A stretch of 64,000 bases of DNA from Pedobacter psychrodurus (GCF_004331735.1 NZ_SJSO01000003.1:62001-126000); one strand, 5' to 3'. Positions 27,734 to 39,298 are shown, numbered from the stretch's first letter. A program made the numbers and translations. The notes: generated by a model from the sequence alone, not told the origin.

Positions 27734-29878
27734 ATGAAGTTTGCAAAATACATAGTACTGGCATGCGCGCTCCTTTTTACCTTCAATCTCCATGCCCAGC
27801 AAATCGACTGGGCGGAGGTTGAACCTGGGATCTGGAAAGCTGTTATTGGCAGACCAGAAAAGTACGACCTTTTAAGCGCATCGGGTGTAGGCCCATATCA
27901 TGCAGGACTGATGAAACTGAAACCTGCTGATTTTCCACTTTCAAAAAACGAAATAAGTGCAAAGGTTATCGACGGTAAAACTTATTTGAGATTTCCTTTA
28001 GACCGTTCTGAGCAGTTATTTGGTTTCGGACTTAATTTCAAAACGGTAAATCAGCGTGGCCGGATTTTAGATCTTCATGTTGATCATTACAATGGAACTG
28101 ATAACGGGCGCACCCATTCGCCAACTCCCTTTTATGTATCTTCAAAAGGTTATGGTGTATTCATCAACAGTGCAAGGTACCTTCGTGTTTACGCAGGTGC
28201 AGCGGTATTCCGAGATAGCAAAAATCCACCTCTGGTTCAGGACCGAAATACTGATCCCAACTGGAATCCGCATCCATACTCCGATGCTGTAGAGATATTG
28301 GTTCCGGCAGCAGGTGTTGAAATTTATATGATCGGTGGCCCAACAGCGATGAATGCCGTTCAGCGTTTTAATCTGTTTAATGGAGGAGGTTGCCTGCCAC
28401 CCCGTTGGGGGCTGGGGTTTACCCAACGCCTGGAACGGCTGACAGATGCCGAGGGGGTGGCCGCCGAAGCGAAAGCTTTTGAAGATAAGGGTTATCCGCT
28501 TGATTTTATTGGTCTTGAGCCCGGATGGCAAAGTAAATCTTATCCTAATACTTTTGAATGGGATGCCAAACGTTTTCCCGAACCGGAGAAAATGGTAAAA
28601 GAGATGTTGAAAAAAAATATCAGGCTCAATTTATGGATCAATCCATATGTTTCTCCCGATGCACCTTTTTATAAAAAAATACTTCCTTATACTGCATCAC
28701 ATACGGTTTGGGCAGGCTTAGTACCAGATCTGAAAACCGATAGCGCCAGAAAACTTTTATTCGGAGCCTTGGAAAAAAACAAAGTTGATATAGGCATTAG
28801 TGGTTATAAAATAGATGAAGTGGATGGTGGTGATAGCTACCTTTGGCCAGATGTGGCAACTTTCCCATCCCGTATCCCGGCTGAGCAGATGCGCCAAACC
28901 TATGGACTGCTGATGCAACGCTACAGCACCGAGCTTTATCAGAAAAGAAATTTGAGAACCTATGGTTTGGTACGTGCCTCGAATGCTGGTGGGGTATCTT
29001 TCCCCTATGTAATTTACAACGATTATTACAACCACCAGGATTTTATCACAGCGCTAATTAACAGTGGTTTCGCTGGTGTGTTGTGGACACCCGAAGTAAG
29101 GGCATCTAATTTAGCTGAAGAATGGGTGCGACGCTTTCAATCAAACGTATTCTCGCCAATGGCCATGATCAATGCATGGTCTAGCGGTACAAAACCATGG
29201 ACTTTCCCTGAAGTTGCGCCCATTATTAAACAGTTTGCCTTACTGCGCATGCAAATGATGCCGTACTGGTATAGTGAGTTTGCCAGATACCATTTTGAAG
29301 GTATCCCACCATTTAGAGCTATGAATTTAGAACCTGGTTTTCAGGATATCGGTGTGGTAAAAGAAACCAAAAACTTAAACCTCGAAGAAAATCCTTATGC
29401 AAAGGCCATTACCAGAGAAATTAAGGATCAATATATGGCTGGCGAAAATTTACTGGTTGCTCCGATGTTTACCGGACAAAAAAGTAGAACTGTGATTTTA
29501 CCCGCTGGAAAATGGTTCGATTTCTACACCGGAAAATATGTTGGTGGGGGCGAGGTGATTAACATCACCCCAGGGTTAGATCAGATTCCTGTTTATGTAA
29601 AAGATGGTGGAATTATCCCAATGGGTAAGCCACTATTGCATGCCCCAAAAGCCGGTGAAAAAGTTGATCTGGAAATCAGGTATTATGGAACAAAGCCAGG
29701 GGAATATAAATTATATGATGATGACGGAGAAACTTTTAATTACGAAAAAGGGGACTATAGTTTCAGGACCATAAAAGTGTTTAAAATAAAAGGAAAATTG
29801 TCGGCAAGTATCAGTAAAGCTGAGAAAAATAAGCCTAATTCTGTTGGTGAAATAACTTATAAAATGATGACGCTATAA
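27734..29878 (+). CDS. GH31 alpha-glycosidase (xylosidase/galactosidase/glucosidase type)
   Basis: 714-residue GH31 enzyme with a signal peptide ending LHAQ. Order: N-terminal beta-sandwich (YLRFPLDRSEQLFGFGLNF), (beta/alpha)8 barrel starting LPPRWGLGFTQRLERL, then C-terminal beta-domains (DQIPVYVKDGGIIPMG). Probable nucleophile Asp361 in SGYKIDEVDGG, with family-typical IGLEPGWQ and NDYYNHQDFI. The unusual EVDGGDSYLWPD insertion after the nucleophile separates it from plain alpha-glucosidases. Within GH31 the substrate could be alpha-xylose, alpha-galactose or another sugar. Last gene of unit B; a hairpin follows. Confidence 0.87.
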   Translation: MKFAKYIVLACALLFTFNLHAQQIDWAEVEPGIWKAVIGRPEKYDLLSASGVGPYHAGLMKLKPADFPLSKNEISAKVIDGKTYLRFPLDRSEQLFGFGLNFKTVNQRGRILDLHVDHYNGTDNGRTHSPTPFYVSSKGYGVFINSARYLRVYAGAAVFRDSKNPPLVQDRNTDPNWNPHPYSDAVEILVPAAGVEIYMIGGPTAMNAVQRFNLFNGGGCLPPRWGLGFTQRLERLTDAEGVAAEAKAFEDKGYPLDFIGLEPGWQSKSYPNTFEWDAKRFPEPEKMVKEMLKKNIRLNLWINPYVSPDAPFYKKILPYTASHTVWAGLVPDLKTDSARKLLFGALEKNKVDIGISGYKIDEVDGGDSYLWPDVATFPSRIPAEQMRQTYGLLMQRYSTELYQKRNLRTYGLVRASNAGGVSFPYVIYNDYYNHQDFITALINSGFAGVLWTPEVRASNLAEEWVRRFQSNVFSPMAMINAWSSGTKPWTFPEVAPIIKQFALLRMQMMPYWYSEFARYHFEGIPPFRAMNLEPGFQDIGVVKETKNLNLEENPYAKAITREIKDQYMAGENLLVAPMFTGQKSRTVILPAGKWFDFYTGKYVGGGEVINITPGLDQIPVYVKDGGIIPMGKPLLHAPKAGEKVDLEIRYYGTKPGEYKLYDDDGETFNYEKGDYSFRTIKVFKIKGKLSASISKAEKNKPNSVGEITYKMMTL

Positions 29879-29885
29879 TTTCCAA

Positions 29886-29921
29886 AAAGTGCATTTTACT
29901 TACTGGTAAGGTGCTTTTTTA
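29886..29921 (+). terminator. probable intrinsic terminator of unit B
   Basis: AAAAAGTGC and GTGCTTTTTT pair as a 9-bp stem including two G-U pairs. The loop contains a small CTTAC/GTAAG helix and the 3' arm runs into T residues. It begins eight bases after the GH31 stop. The two G-U pairs keep confidence moderate. Confidence 0.5.
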
Positions 29922-29935
29922 TATTTAAATACTAC

Positions 29936-29952
29936 TTAAACGTTTACGTAAA
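29936..29952. promoter_or_regulatory. operator-like palindromic site upstream of unit C susC
   Basis: TTAAACGTTTACGTAAA: the core AAACGTTT is palindromic and the 12-mer at 29941-29952 is the exact reverse complement of 55151-55162 upstream of the AraC gene. The look (CG-centred, TTTACG arms) resembles LacI/GntR-type operators. It lies about 140 bases before the SusC start. The binding protein is unknown. Confidence 0.4.
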
Positions 29953-30078
29953 AACCTTAAATAAATGTTATTATAACGTTTATTTATTCTGAAATTTAGA
30001 TTGTTAACTAAGCGTTAATTTTAATGCTGCAACGCTGGGGTTCCGCCAGTTTGCAGTCAAAGGTTATCGCCACTAAAT

Positions 30079-30087
30079 CTAACCAAA
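30079..30087 (+). promoter_or_regulatory. CTAACCAAA leader element before susC
   Basis: Same core as the unit B leader repeats, ending five bases before the ATG chosen for the SusC gene at 30093. Confidence 0.4.
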
Positions 30088-30092
30088 TTATT

Positions 30093-33000
30093 ATGATGAG
30101 TAAATCAAAACTTTATTATTTGCATAGCTGTAAAATTACAGGTATTGTACTATTGCAAATGCTGCTTTTGTTCGGTTACGCTTTCGCCCAAACCAGTGTT
30201 AGGGGGACCGTAACTGATGTTAAGGGAGGTGCTCTCCCGGGGGTGTCTGTTAAGATAAAAGGAACCCAATCGGCAACCTCTACAGATGGAAATGGTAAAT
30301 ATTCCATATCTGTACAACCATCGTCGGTTCTGGTATTTTCATTTATCGGTTCAGAACCCAAAGAAGTAACGGTTGGTAACCAAACCACCATAAATGTAAC
30401 TCTTGAAGAAAGCCAAAATTCGCTTACTGATGTAGTGGTTATTGGTTATGGTACCAAGAAAAAGATCGATTTGACTGGTGCCGTAAATTCCATACAATCT
30501 GAAGAAATTACCAGAGCAAGAGCTACGAATGCTCAGGAGGCTATTCAGGGGCGATTACCAGGTGTTGATATTAAACGTAGCTCTGGTAAACCAGGTGCTG
30601 ATTTTAGTATCGAAATCAGGGGTGCAAACTCCATCACCGGTAACACGCAGCCATTGTATGTTATCGATGGAATTCCAGTTGGGCAAAATGGCAGTGCAAC
30701 TAATCCGATAAACGACATCAATCCATCAGATATTGAACGTATTGATGTATTAAAAGATGTTTCATCAACAGCTATTTATGGTTCCAGAGGATCAAACGGA
30801 GTGATTTTGGTTACCACCAAACGTGGTTCAAAAGGGACTACAAAAATAACTTACGATGCTTTCCTGGGTATTGTAAATCCTTACAATCTGCCTCCGGTAA
30901 TGGATGGACCAACCTTTGTAAACTATGTTCGTGATTATTTTTATGAATTACCAAGAGCTTCTGCCATCAGAAATAATCTACCCATTCCAACAACACCTAT
31001 TGCAGATAATACCATATTCTCTGCAACTGAATTAAGTAACATTGCCAATGGCACTTATACCGATTGGATTGATTTAATTAAAAGAAATGGTATTTCTTCC
31101 AACCAAAATTTATCAATTAATGGTGGTGACAATAAAACCAACTACTTCATTGCTGCGGGCTATCAGCTTTATCAGGGTACAATGAAATCAGAAAGCACCA
31201 AAAAATACACATTAAAAGCTGGTTTGGATAAAACCTTAAATCAAACCTTTAAAGCAGGAGCATCCATTTACGCTACCTTCGCAGATATACGCCCGGGAAG
31301 TTCTGAAGCCTTTAGAAGTGCCTACCGCCTCCGCCCAACAGGTAGTGCATACAACGCAGATGGAACGGAACGTTTTTTTGCTTACGAAACAGAAGCACAA
31401 ATCACCAATCCATTGTTCGATTTTAGAAATGAGATCAGACAACAACAATATCTGCATGTTTTACCCAATGTTTATGCAGAAGCAAATATTATCAAAGGAT
31501 TAAAAATACGTACTTCTTTTAGTCCGGATATCACCATACAAAAACAAGGTCAGTTTAATGATACCTTTTCCAAATCGAGATTGGGTACGCTGCCAAACAG
31601 TGCGTCAACAGCAGCCAATCAATGGGTTAATTATACTTGGGATAACTTACTGGTTTATAACAATCAAATTGGAAAGCATAAGTTTGATGTAACCATTGGT
31701 AACTCTTTTGAATACCATCAACAGGATTTTACATCCAATTCTGCAACAGGGCTTCCTTTTAATTCTTTATGGTACAACCTGCAGTCGGCGACAACAATAA
31801 ATGGAATTGCCCCGGTAATTACAGTAGGTAGTGGCTATAATCAACAGAATATTACTTCTGTTTATGGAAGAGCAAATTATACTTACGATGATAAGTATCT
31901 TTTTACCGCCACTATGCGTGCAGATGGGAATTCAATATTCGCACCCGGACGTAAATGGGGTTATTTTCCATCAGGTGCATTTGCCTGGATAGCCAGTAAA
32001 GAAAGCTTTTTAAGCAATGTAAAAGCGATAGATTTATTGAAGTTTAGATTCAGTTACGGAAAATCTGGAAATGCTGCATTAAGTACTTTCATACAGCCCT
32101 ATTTTACACAATCACAACTCAATCAAACAGTATACGATTTTAATGGAAATGGTGCCAATGGATTTTCGCCTGCCTTTGGAAATCAAAGCTTAACATGGGA
32201 GAAAACCGATGAATACAATTTAGGTTTGGATTTGCAAATGTTAAAGAACAGAATTGGGTTACAATTGGATTTGTACCGTAAAACAACAGATGGTACACTT
32301 TTAAATCAACAGATTCCGCTCGCTAATGGTTATCCAAATACTCGAGCTAATCTGGGCGTTATCCGTAACCAGGGTATTGAAGTTGGTATCAATACGGTAA
32401 ATGTTCGCTCTGATAAATTTACCTGGAATACAAGCTTTAACTTTGCCATTAACAGTAATAAAATTCTTGAATTATACGGCGATGGTAAAAATGATATAGG
32501 AAATGGGTTTTTCATCGGAGAGAAATCCAGGGTAGTTTATCGTTATAAAGTTATCGGAGTATGGCAAAATGAAGAACTTGCTGCGGCTAAAGGATATGGT
32601 AGAATCCCAGGACAATATAAAATTGAAGATTTTAGTGGGCCAAATGGTGTTCCTGATGGTAAAATTGATCCAAGCGACAGACAAATTATCGGCAGTGATA
32701 TGCCTAAATGGTTTGGTGGTTTAACCAGCACGATGAACTACGCTAATTTTGATTTTAGCATTACGCTGTACACCCGTCAGGGAACTTTCGAAAATAGTGT
32801 TTTTCTGGAACAAGCCATGAACGGTGATCAAACCCGGGCGCGTTTCGGAGCTTTCGACAGAGATTATTGGACACCAACTAATCCAAGTAACACTTGGGCA
32901 AACACAGCTATCGAAATCGATGGCGAGGCCAGAACTGTTGCTCAATTTCAGAACAGTTCGTATACAAAAATCAGCAATATGACATTGGGCTATACTTTGC

Positions 33001-33179
33001 CAAAAAAAATGTTGAATAAAGCTGGCATACAAGGGTTTAGGGTGTATGCTAATGCCTTTAATCCTTTCGTTTTTACAAAATTTATTGGCTGGGATCCCGA
33101 AAATCCAAGTGGAAACTCTTTCCTCAACCAGGATTTTAGAACGCGAACTTTTATGTTCGGTTTAACATTAACATTATAA
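30093..33179 (+). CDS. SusC/RagA-family TonB-dependent receptor (unit C)
   Basis: Outer-membrane oligosaccharide importer of about 1028 residues. I start it at ATG 30093 (or the adjacent 30096), giving MMSKSKLYYLHSC and a signal ending GYAFAQ; the upstream ATG at 30024 adds 23 residues that do not look like an export signal. There is no STN domain. Carboxypeptidase-regulatory-like domain (VRGTVTDVKGGALPGVSVKI), TonB-box region (LTDVVVIGYGTKKK), plug (GRLPGVDIKRSSGKPGADF, YGSRGSNGVILVTTK), barrel, then a terminal FMFGLTLTL. SusD follows after 26 bases. It has its own promoter region, so unit C is a separate transcription unit. Confidence 0.95.
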   Translation: MMSKSKLYYLHSCKITGIVLLQMLLLFGYAFAQTSVRGTVTDVKGGALPGVSVKIKGTQSATSTDGNGKYSISVQPSSVLVFSFIGSEPKEVTVGNQTTINVTLEESQNSLTDVVVIGYGTKKKIDLTGAVNSIQSEEITRARATNAQEAIQGRLPGVDIKRSSGKPGADFSIEIRGANSITGNTQPLYVIDGIPVGQNGSATNPINDINPSDIERIDVLKDVSSTAIYGSRGSNGVILVTTKRGSKGTTKITYDAFLGIVNPYNLPPVMDGPTFVNYVRDYFYELPRASAIRNNLPIPTTPIADNTIFSATELSNIANGTYTDWIDLIKRNGISSNQNLSINGGDNKTNYFIAAGYQLYQGTMKSESTKKYTLKAGLDKTLNQTFKAGASIYATFADIRPGSSEAFRSAYRLRPTGSAYNADGTERFFAYETEAQITNPLFDFRNEIRQQQYLHVLPNVYAEANIIKGLKIRTSFSPDITIQKQGQFNDTFSKSRLGTLPNSASTAANQWVNYTWDNLLVYNNQIGKHKFDVTIGNSFEYHQQDFTSNSATGLPFNSLWYNLQSATTINGIAPVITVGSGYNQQNITSVYGRANYTYDDKYLFTATMRADGNSIFAPGRKWGYFPSGAFAWIASKESFLSNVKAIDLLKFRFSYGKSGNAALSTFIQPYFTQSQLNQTVYDFNGNGANGFSPAFGNQSLTWEKTDEYNLGLDLQMLKNRIGLQLDLYRKTTDGTLLNQQIPLANGYPNTRANLGVIRNQGIEVGINTVNVRSDKFTWNTSFNFAINSNKILELYGDGKNDIGNGFFIGEKSRVVYRYKVIGVWQNEELAAAKGYGRIPGQYKIEDFSGPNGVPDGKIDPSDRQIIGSDMPKWFGGLTSTMNYANFDFSITLYTRQGTFENSVFLEQAMNGDQTRARFGAFDRDYWTPTNPSNTWANTAIEIDGEARTVAQFQNSSYTKISNMTLGYTLPKKMLNKAGIQGFRVYANAFNPFVFTKFIGWDPENPSGNSFLNQDFRTRTFMFGLTLTL

Positions 33180-33205
33180 ACAGCTGTCATAATTTAATTC
33201 TAGAT

Positions 33206-34915
33206 ATGATGAAAAATATAAGCACAAAATACATACTGATTGGTGCATCGGCATTAATACTAAGTATAACAGGCTGTAAAAAATTTACGGATGAATACAA
33301 TCCTGCAAACCGCACAGCCGAGGGCTACTACGATAAATTTTCGGGATTTGAAGATTTATCCAAATCAAATTATGCCACACTAAGAGGTATAGTTAACTTT
33401 CCTACTTTTTTTAATTTAGGTACAGATACCTACAGCACAGCAAATATTAATGATAATAATGGGGAAAACCTGTATAATATCAATCTTAATTCGCAAAATG
33501 GAAGTGCGGGTTCACTGTACGGTCAACTTTATTCGGCAATTAATATTGCAAATAATACTATATACTGGGCAACACAGGTAACAGATGGTAATGCCGCAAC
33601 AGTTAATACTAGAGTGGCAGAGGCCAAAGCCTTAAGGGCCTTTTACTATTACTATTTAGCAGAAACTTTTGGAGATGTGCCATTGGTTATTACACGTACA
33701 ACTGCTCCTACCTTAGCATACACCAGAACACCAGAAAAAGATATTTATGATCAGGTAATAAAGGATTTAAATGAGGCCATAGCTGTATTGCCAGCTACAA
33801 CGCCAGATTTTGGTCGTGCTACTAAAGGCTTTGCTCAACACTTGCTTGCGAAGGTTTATTTAACAAGAGGTTATAAGTCGTACGGAGGTGGTAATGCCGA
33901 TTTTACACAGGCTGCTGCACTTGCTGAAGCTGTAATCGGTTCTGGAACTTATGCATTAAAAACTAAGTTTTCTGATCTATTCGATCCAACAGTTCCTAAT
34001 TATCAAAGTAACAATGAGGTGATTTTTTCTGTTCAATACAGTACAAATGTTTTATTTAATGGTGGTGGCAATACCTTGCAACAATGGTTTCTTTGGGATG
34101 TGCAAAACGCTGCTCTGTTAGGAAGAAGTGTATTTTATGGTAAAACCAATAATGCAATAGCGCCTGTTCCTTACTTTTTTAGTTTGTTTAATAAAAATAG
34201 CGATAGCCGCTATCAGGCTACTGTTTACGATGCTGTGCTTGCACAGGTAGCTGGATCTTTTAATGGTAAAACTTATGCAGTTGGCGATACTTTAATCTAT
34301 TATCCGATTGTGCCATTCACAGCAGCACAAAAAGCATTAAGAAAATATATCGTTATCAATCCGGATGAATACAGAACATCTCCATTTCTTAACGGTGTGC
34401 GAAACTATCCACAATTTAAAAAATTCCGCGATCCTTTTGTAAGTGGCTATGTAGATAATGGCGGTGCAAGAGATACCTATGTGTTCAGGTTGGCAGAAAC
34501 CTATTTGCTTGCAGCAGAGGCTTATGTAAAACTCAATAACCAAGCTAAAGCTTTAACTTACATGAACGTTTTAAGAACACGAGCAGCTAAAACAGGAACC
34601 AATCCAGTAACCGGAGTTTTATATGCAACAGAAATGCAATATGCTGGTACTGTAACTTTAGATGCCATACTGGAAGAGCGAGCCAGAGAGTTGGTTGGCG
34701 AAGAATTTAGATGGTATGAATTAAAAAGAATGTATGAAAGCGTTGGCAACTTATCGACCAACAAACTACTTACGCGGCCTATATTGTATAATGATGAGCT
34801 AAAGGCAGCAGAAGCAGGTAGAACAATTTTAGATGCGAAATTTTTATTGAGGCCAATTCCTCAAAGGGAAATAGATTTAAATAGAGGATCGTTTCCGCAA
34901 AATCCTGGATATTAA
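33206..34915 (+). CDS. SusD/RagB-family lipoprotein (unit C)
   Basis: 569-residue SusD with lipoprotein Cys24 ([15 protein letters not shown]). It has TPR-type segments around [22 protein letters not shown], and later [31 protein letters not shown], and [21 protein letters not shown]. An intrinsic terminator begins seven bases after the stop, so SusCD messenger probably exceeds that of the glycosidases beyond it. Confidence 0.95.
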   Translation: MMKNISTKYILIGASALILSITGCKKFTDEYNPANRTAEGYYDKFSGFEDLSKSNYATLRGIVNFPTFFNLGTDTYSTANINDNNGENLYNINLNSQNGSAGSLYGQLYSAINIANNTIYWATQVTDGNAATVNTRVAEAKALRAFYYYYLAETFGDVPLVITRTTAPTLAYTRTPEKDIYDQVIKDLNEAIAVLPATTPDFGRATKGFAQHLLAKVYLTRGYKSYGGGNADFTQAAALAEAVIGSGTYALKTKFSDLFDPTVPNYQSNNEVIFSVQYSTNVLFNGGGNTLQQWFLWDVQNAALLGRSVFYGKTNNAIAPVPYFFSLFNKNSDSRYQATVYDAVLAQVAGSFNGKTYAVGDTLIYYPIVPFTAAQKALRKYIVINPDEYRTSPFLNGVRNYPQFKKFRDPFVSGYVDNGGARDTYVFRLAETYLLAAEAYVKLNNQAKALTYMNVLRTRAAKTGTNPVTGVLYATEMQYAGTVTLDAILEERARELVGEEFRWYELKRMYESVGNLSTNKLLTRPILYNDELKAAEAGRTILDAKFLLRPIPQREIDLNRGSFPQNPGY

Positions 34916-34922
34916 TTATTTT

Positions 34923-34961
34923 AACATAAACTTTGGCCTTGTGTTAAAGTTTATGTTTTTT
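34923..34961 (+). terminator. intrinsic terminator/attenuator after unit C susD
   Basis: Perfect 12-bp stem AACATAAACTTT/AAAGTTTATGTT around an 11-base loop, followed by TTTT. It sits between SusD and the GH95 gene on the same strand. Its loop contains the GTG at 34941 that could otherwise be taken as the GH95 start, which argues for the later ATG at 34998. Confidence 0.82.
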
Positions 34962-34997
34962 CCTTTGCGTTGTATTTTAACTTTAATATTCCATTTT

Positions 34998-37457
34998 ATG
35001 TACAAATTTTGTTTGCTCAGCCTAGTTCTAATCGTTTTAAATTTTAATCAATTATTTGCCCAAAAACAACAACTTTGGTACAATAAGCCTGCAAAACAAT
35101 GGACAGAAGCATTACCTGTCGGCAACGGAAGATTGGGGGCAATGGTTTTTGGTGGAGTAAAAGAAGAACTGCTTCAACTTAACGAGGCAACCTTATGGTC
35201 GGGCGGTCCGGTAAAAGAAAATGTAAATCCAAATGCTTACAGCCATTTGGCTCAAGTTCGAGAGGCGTTATTTAAAGAAGATTATGAATCGGCCAGAAAA
35301 CTCACACAAAAGATGCAGGGTGTGTATTCTGAAAGTTTTTTACCGCTGGGTGATTTAAAAATCAAACAAAAGTTTGAAAACGAGCAGGTATCAGCTTACA
35401 AGCGTGATCTGGATATTCAACGCGCCATCGCAACAACAAGTTTTACAGTTAATGGGGTCAGTTATAAGCGGGAAGTTTTTTCAAGTGCGCCAGATCAGGT
35501 TATCGTGATGAAAATTTCTGCAAGCAAACCCAAAATGCTTAACCTTTGTATTAGTACTAGTTCGCAGATTATATTTACTAAAAGTGTGCTACCTGGTCAT
35601 GTTTTGTCGCTAGGCGGAAGAGCACCAATACATGCAGATCCAGTTTATGTTAAAAATACCAAAGATCCAATTCGCTATGGAACCGGGAAAGATTGTGCCG
35701 GAATGCCCTACGAGCTATTGGCAAAAGCAATTAGCAATGATGGAAAAATTGTACTGGATACAGCTGGAATTACCGTAAGCAATGCGACAGAAGTATTAAT
35801 TTATCTTTCTGCTGCAACAGGTTTTAATGGTTTTAACAACTGCCCAAATTTAGATGCCCAAAAATTAGCTAAAGATAAATTAAATTTAGCCAGCACAAAA
35901 ACTTGGGATGCGTTATTGATCGCACATTTAAAAGACTTTCAAAAATACTTTAACCGGGTATCGTTTAAATTAAATGCTGACGAAAAATCTAAAACAAATA
36001 TGCCTACTGATGAAAGGTTAGAGGCTTACACCAAAGGCGAATCCGATTCGGAGCTGGAAGCTTTGTATTTTCAGTATGGCCGCTATTTATTAATCAGCAG
36101 TTCGAGAGTTGTGGGCGTACCCGCAAATTTACAAGGTATCTGGAACAAAGAAATGCGACCGCCTTGGAGTTCTAATTATACCACAAACATTAATGTGCAA
36201 ATGAATTACTGGATGGCAGAAAATTGTAATTTGTCAGAAATGCACACCCCGCTTTTTGGGTTAATTAAAAACCTTTCGGTAACAGGGAGCGAAGTTTCAT
36301 CTTCATTTTATAAAACCAGGGGTTGGGTTACGCACCACAATAGCGATATATGGGCATTGGCAAACCCAGTAGGCGATTTAGGCTCTGGCGATCCAAAATG
36401 GGCAAACTGGCCTATGGGTGGCGATTGGTTAACCCGTCATTTATGGGAACATTACCAATATACACAAGACAAAGCTTTTCTGGCCAGCACAGCCTATCCA
36501 TTAATGAAAGGTGCGGCAGAGTTTACCCTCGATTGGCTTGTTCCCGATAAAGAAGGATATTTAGTGACTGCGCCGTCTTTCTCTCCAGAAAATGATTTTA
36601 TTTATGGAAATAAAAAGGTTGGACAAGTATCAGTAGCAACTACAATGGATATGGGAATCATCAGAGATCTTTTTGATAATCTGATTGACGCAAGTAAAAT
36701 TTTAAACATCGATAAAGCCTTCCGAGATACTTTAATCGCGAAGAAAGCCAAACTGTTGCCTTACCAAATTGGTAGCAAAGGGCAGCTGCAAGAATGGAAT
36801 AAAGACTATGAATCTCCAGATCCGCATCACAGACACGTTTCTCATTTATTTGCCTTATATCCTGCGAATCAAATTTCACCGCTAACTACACCAAAATTTG
36901 CTGAAGCAGCAAAAAAGACTTTAGAATTGCGTGGAGATGATGGTACAGGATGGAGCTTGGCCTGGAAAGTAAACATGTGGGCCAGACTTTTAGACGGCGA
37001 TCATGCTTATAAACTTTACCGAAACCTATTTAGAATTACTCGGGAAAATGGAACCAATTATGGTGGCGGCGGTGGCATCTATCCGAACATGTTCGATGCT
37101 CATCCACCATTTCAAATCGATGGAAATTTCGGTGGGACATCGGGCGTAGCCGAAATGCTAATGCAGAGCCAGGATGGATACATCCACTTATTACCAGCCT
37201 TGCCAAAAGTATGGAAAGAAGGAAAAATAACCGGACTCATGAGCAGAGGTGCATTTACCGTGGATATAAAATGGGTAGCTGGTAAGCTTAAAACCGCTAC
37301 AGTAACCCCAAAAAAAGCTGGTCTCTGTAAAATTTTATCAGCCCAAAAATTGAAAATAAATGCAATGGTAAATGCTAAAAATATAAAAACAATGAATGGT
37401 TATATGCTTGAATTTAAAGCAACAGCAGGTCGGGTATATACGCTCTCTGCAATGTAG
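34998..37457 (+). CDS. GH95 alpha-L-fucosidase / alpha-L-galactosidase
   Basis: Inverting GH95 enzyme of about 819 residues from ATG 34998 (signal [15 protein letters not shown] to LFAQ). Order: N-terminal beta-sandwich ([30 protein letters not shown]), then an (alpha/alpha)6 barrel with [70 protein letters not shown] and [18 protein letters not shown]. These are the GH95 signature blocks. The family removes alpha-1,2-L-fucose, and in some plant-glycan PULs L-galactose. It is followed by a GH29 fucosidase, so unit C appears directed at fucosylated (or L-galactosylated) termini. Confidence 0.92.
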   Translation: MYKFCLLSLVLIVLNFNQLFAQKQQLWYNKPAKQWTEALPVGNGRLGAMVFGGVKEELLQLNEATLWSGGPVKENVNPNAYSHLAQVREALFKEDYESARKLTQKMQGVYSESFLPLGDLKIKQKFENEQVSAYKRDLDIQRAIATTSFTVNGVSYKREVFSSAPDQVIVMKISASKPKMLNLCISTSSQIIFTKSVLPGHVLSLGGRAPIHADPVYVKNTKDPIRYGTGKDCAGMPYELLAKAISNDGKIVLDTAGITVSNATEVLIYLSAATGFNGFNNCPNLDAQKLAKDKLNLASTKTWDALLIAHLKDFQKYFNRVSFKLNADEKSKTNMPTDERLEAYTKGESDSELEALYFQYGRYLLISSSRVVGVPANLQGIWNKEMRPPWSSNYTTNINVQMNYWMAENCNLSEMHTPLFGLIKNLSVTGSEVSSSFYKTRGWVTHHNSDIWALANPVGDLGSGDPKWANWPMGGDWLTRHLWEHYQYTQDKAFLASTAYPLMKGAAEFTLDWLVPDKEGYLVTAPSFSPENDFIYGNKKVGQVSVATTMDMGIIRDLFDNLIDASKILNIDKAFRDTLIAKKAKLLPYQIGSKGQLQEWNKDYESPDPHHRHVSHLFALYPANQISPLTTPKFAEAAKKTLELRGDDGTGWSLAWKVNMWARLLDGDHAYKLYRNLFRITRENGTNYGGGGGIYPNMFDAHPPFQIDGNFGGTSGVAEMLMQSQDGYIHLLPALPKVWKEGKITGLMSRGAFTVDIKWVAGKLKTATVTPKKAGLCKILSAQKLKINAMVNAKNIKTMNGYMLEFKATAGRVYTLSAM

Positions 37458-37609
37458 GTAACCATAATTTTTTTTGAAGAAATTTAATTTAACAATATAA
37501 AAATTCAGTATGGTTAAGGAAACATTTTGTACCAGGTATTCCACCAGATGAAATTGATAGGTGAAAAATCTACATTAATTCTAATAGCTTATAAATTAAA
37601 AATACACAA

Positions 37610-39298
37610 ATGAAAAAAATAGCATTTACTTTAATGGCATTGTTTTTTTTGATGCAGACTTACGCACAAAATACAGCACCTAAATTGGTTGATGAAAAGA
37701 AAATGGAGTGGTGGAAAGAAGCAAAATTTGGAATGTTTATCCATTGGGGCCTTTACGCCGTGCCTGCAGGTGTATATCAGGATAAACCAGTTAAGGGTAT
37801 TGGGGAATGGATCATGAACACAGCTAAAATCCCTGTAGCAGAATACCAGAAATATGCACCACAATTTAATCCAGATCAATATGATCCTGAAGCCTGGGTT
37901 AAAATGGCGAAAGATGCAGGAATGAAATATATCATCATTACTTCAAAACACCATGATGGTTTTGCCATGTTCGATTCGAAAGTTACCAAATGGGATATTA
38001 TGGATTCATCACCATATAAAAAAGATATTCTTAAGCCGCTGGTAGAAGCATGTAGAAAAGCCGGCATAAAAATCGGGTTTTATTATTCGCAGGCCCAGGA
38101 TTGGACACATCCCGGAGGTGCTGTAAGCGGTGGTGCCTGGGATGAGGCGCAAAAAGGCAATTTCGATACTTATCTAGACAAGGTGTCTATCTCACAGGTG
38201 AAAGAAATTTTGTCTAATTACGGAGAACCCGATATTTTGTGGTGGGATACACCGCAAAATATGACACCTGAACGTGCAGCTAAATTTGAAGCCATTATTA
38301 AATACCATCCGAATCTGATCACCAACAATAGGTTAGGTGGAGGTTACAACGGAGATACCGAAACACCGGAGCAATTTGTTCCGTCAACTGGTTTTCCGGG
38401 GCGCAATTGGGAAGCCTGTATGACTATTAACGATACATGGGGCTTTAAATCAACCGATCACGATTGGAAAAGCACCAAAACCCTGATTCGCAACTTAACC
38501 GATATTGTAAGTAAGGGTGGTAACTTTCTGCTGAACGTTGGGCCCGATGCTCGCGGACAAATCCCCTCAGCCAGCATAGAACGTTTGGCCGAGATGGGTA
38601 AATGGATCAAGGTAAATCAGGAAGCTATTTACGGTACAACCGCAAGCCCTTTTCCTTATCTATCCTGGGGCAGGGCAACGCGTAAGCAGCAAAAACTTTA
38701 CCTCCATGTTTTCGACAATCCGAAAGATGGTAAGCTAAAAGTTCCTATGTTAAACAAAGTAAAGAAAGCTTATCTCTTAAGTGATGTTGCAAAAGAATTA
38801 AAAACCAAAAGGTCGGGTAAAAATTTAGAGATTATGTTGCCAGGGCAGTTGCCTGATACCATTAATACGGTTGTAGTGCTCGAATTTATTGGAGAACCCG
38901 ATGTTGCGCCATCGCCCGTTAAAGGTAAAAATATAACAGCATCATCAGAACAGCCAGGTGCGAATGCAAAAAATCTTTTGGATGCCAACAGGTTAACCAA
39001 ATGGGAAGCGGCTAAGGGGCAGAAAGACGCCATTTTAGAAATAGACCTGGCTAGAAATTTTAACATATCAACCTTAATAATTGATGAACCATGGCATCCA
39101 TGGGAAGATAAAAAACAGGAAATTACGCTGGAATACAAAAAAGGTGAGGCCTGGTTACCGGTAGTGAAAACCACAACCGGAGGGATTGGATTTACTAAGA
39201 ATTTTGAACCAGTTACTGCCCGTTACTTCAGGCTTAACCTGCACAACGGACAAACACAACCAACTCTTTTAGAGTGGCAGTTGTACGGGCCTGAATAA
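37610..39298 (+). CDS. GH29 alpha-L-fucosidase with C-terminal discoidin (F5/8 type C) domain
   Basis: 562 residues, signal ending TYAQ. GH29 blocks: WWKEAKFGMFIHWGLYAVP, SKHHDGFAMFDSKVTKWDI, GFYYSQAQDWTHPGG, and DILWWDT with Asp213 as the likely nucleophile. The last 120 residues (DANRLTKWEAAKGQKDAILE... YFRLNLHNGQTQPTL) form a discoidin-like carbohydrate-binding domain. The active-site layout fits the group with broad alpha-fucosidase and related activity. The 152 bases between GH95 and this gene contain a 23-codon open stretch but no supportable gene. Confidence 0.92.
   Translation: MKKIAFTLMALFFLMQTYAQNTAPKLVDEKKMEWWKEAKFGMFIHWGLYAVPAGVYQDKPVKGIGEWIMNTAKIPVAEYQKYAPQFNPDQYDPEAWVKMAKDAGMKYIIITSKHHDGFAMFDSKVTKWDIMDSSPYKKDILKPLVEACRKAGIKIGFYYSQAQDWTHPGGAVSGGAWDEAQKGNFDTYLDKVSISQVKEILSNYGEPDILWWDTPQNMTPERAAKFEAIIKYHPNLITNNRLGGGYNGDTETPEQFVPSTGFPGRNWEACMTINDTWGFKSTDHDWKSTKTLIRNLTDIVSKGGNFLLNVGPDARGQIPSASIERLAEMGKWIKVNQEAIYGTTASPFPYLSWGRATRKQQKLYLHVFDNPKDGKLKVPMLNKVKKAYLLSDVAKELKTKRSGKNLEIMLPGQLPDTINTVVVLEFIGEPDVAPSPVKGKNITASSEQPGANAKNLLDANRLTKWEAAKGQKDAILEIDLARNFNISTLIIDEPWHPWEDKKQEITLEYKKGEAWLPVVKTTTGGIGFTKNFEPVTARYFRLNLHNGQTQPTLLEWQLYGPE

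Noticed and set aside
34941-34997. GTG start giving the GH95 protein 19 extra residues
   Set aside because: The GTG lies in the loop of a strong terminator, and the extension spoils the signal peptide; ATG 34998 is better.
37499-37570. 23-codon open stretch NSVWLRKHFVPGIPPDEIDR before the GH29 gene
   Set aside because: Protein-like, but too short and without a start; could be a relic or chance.
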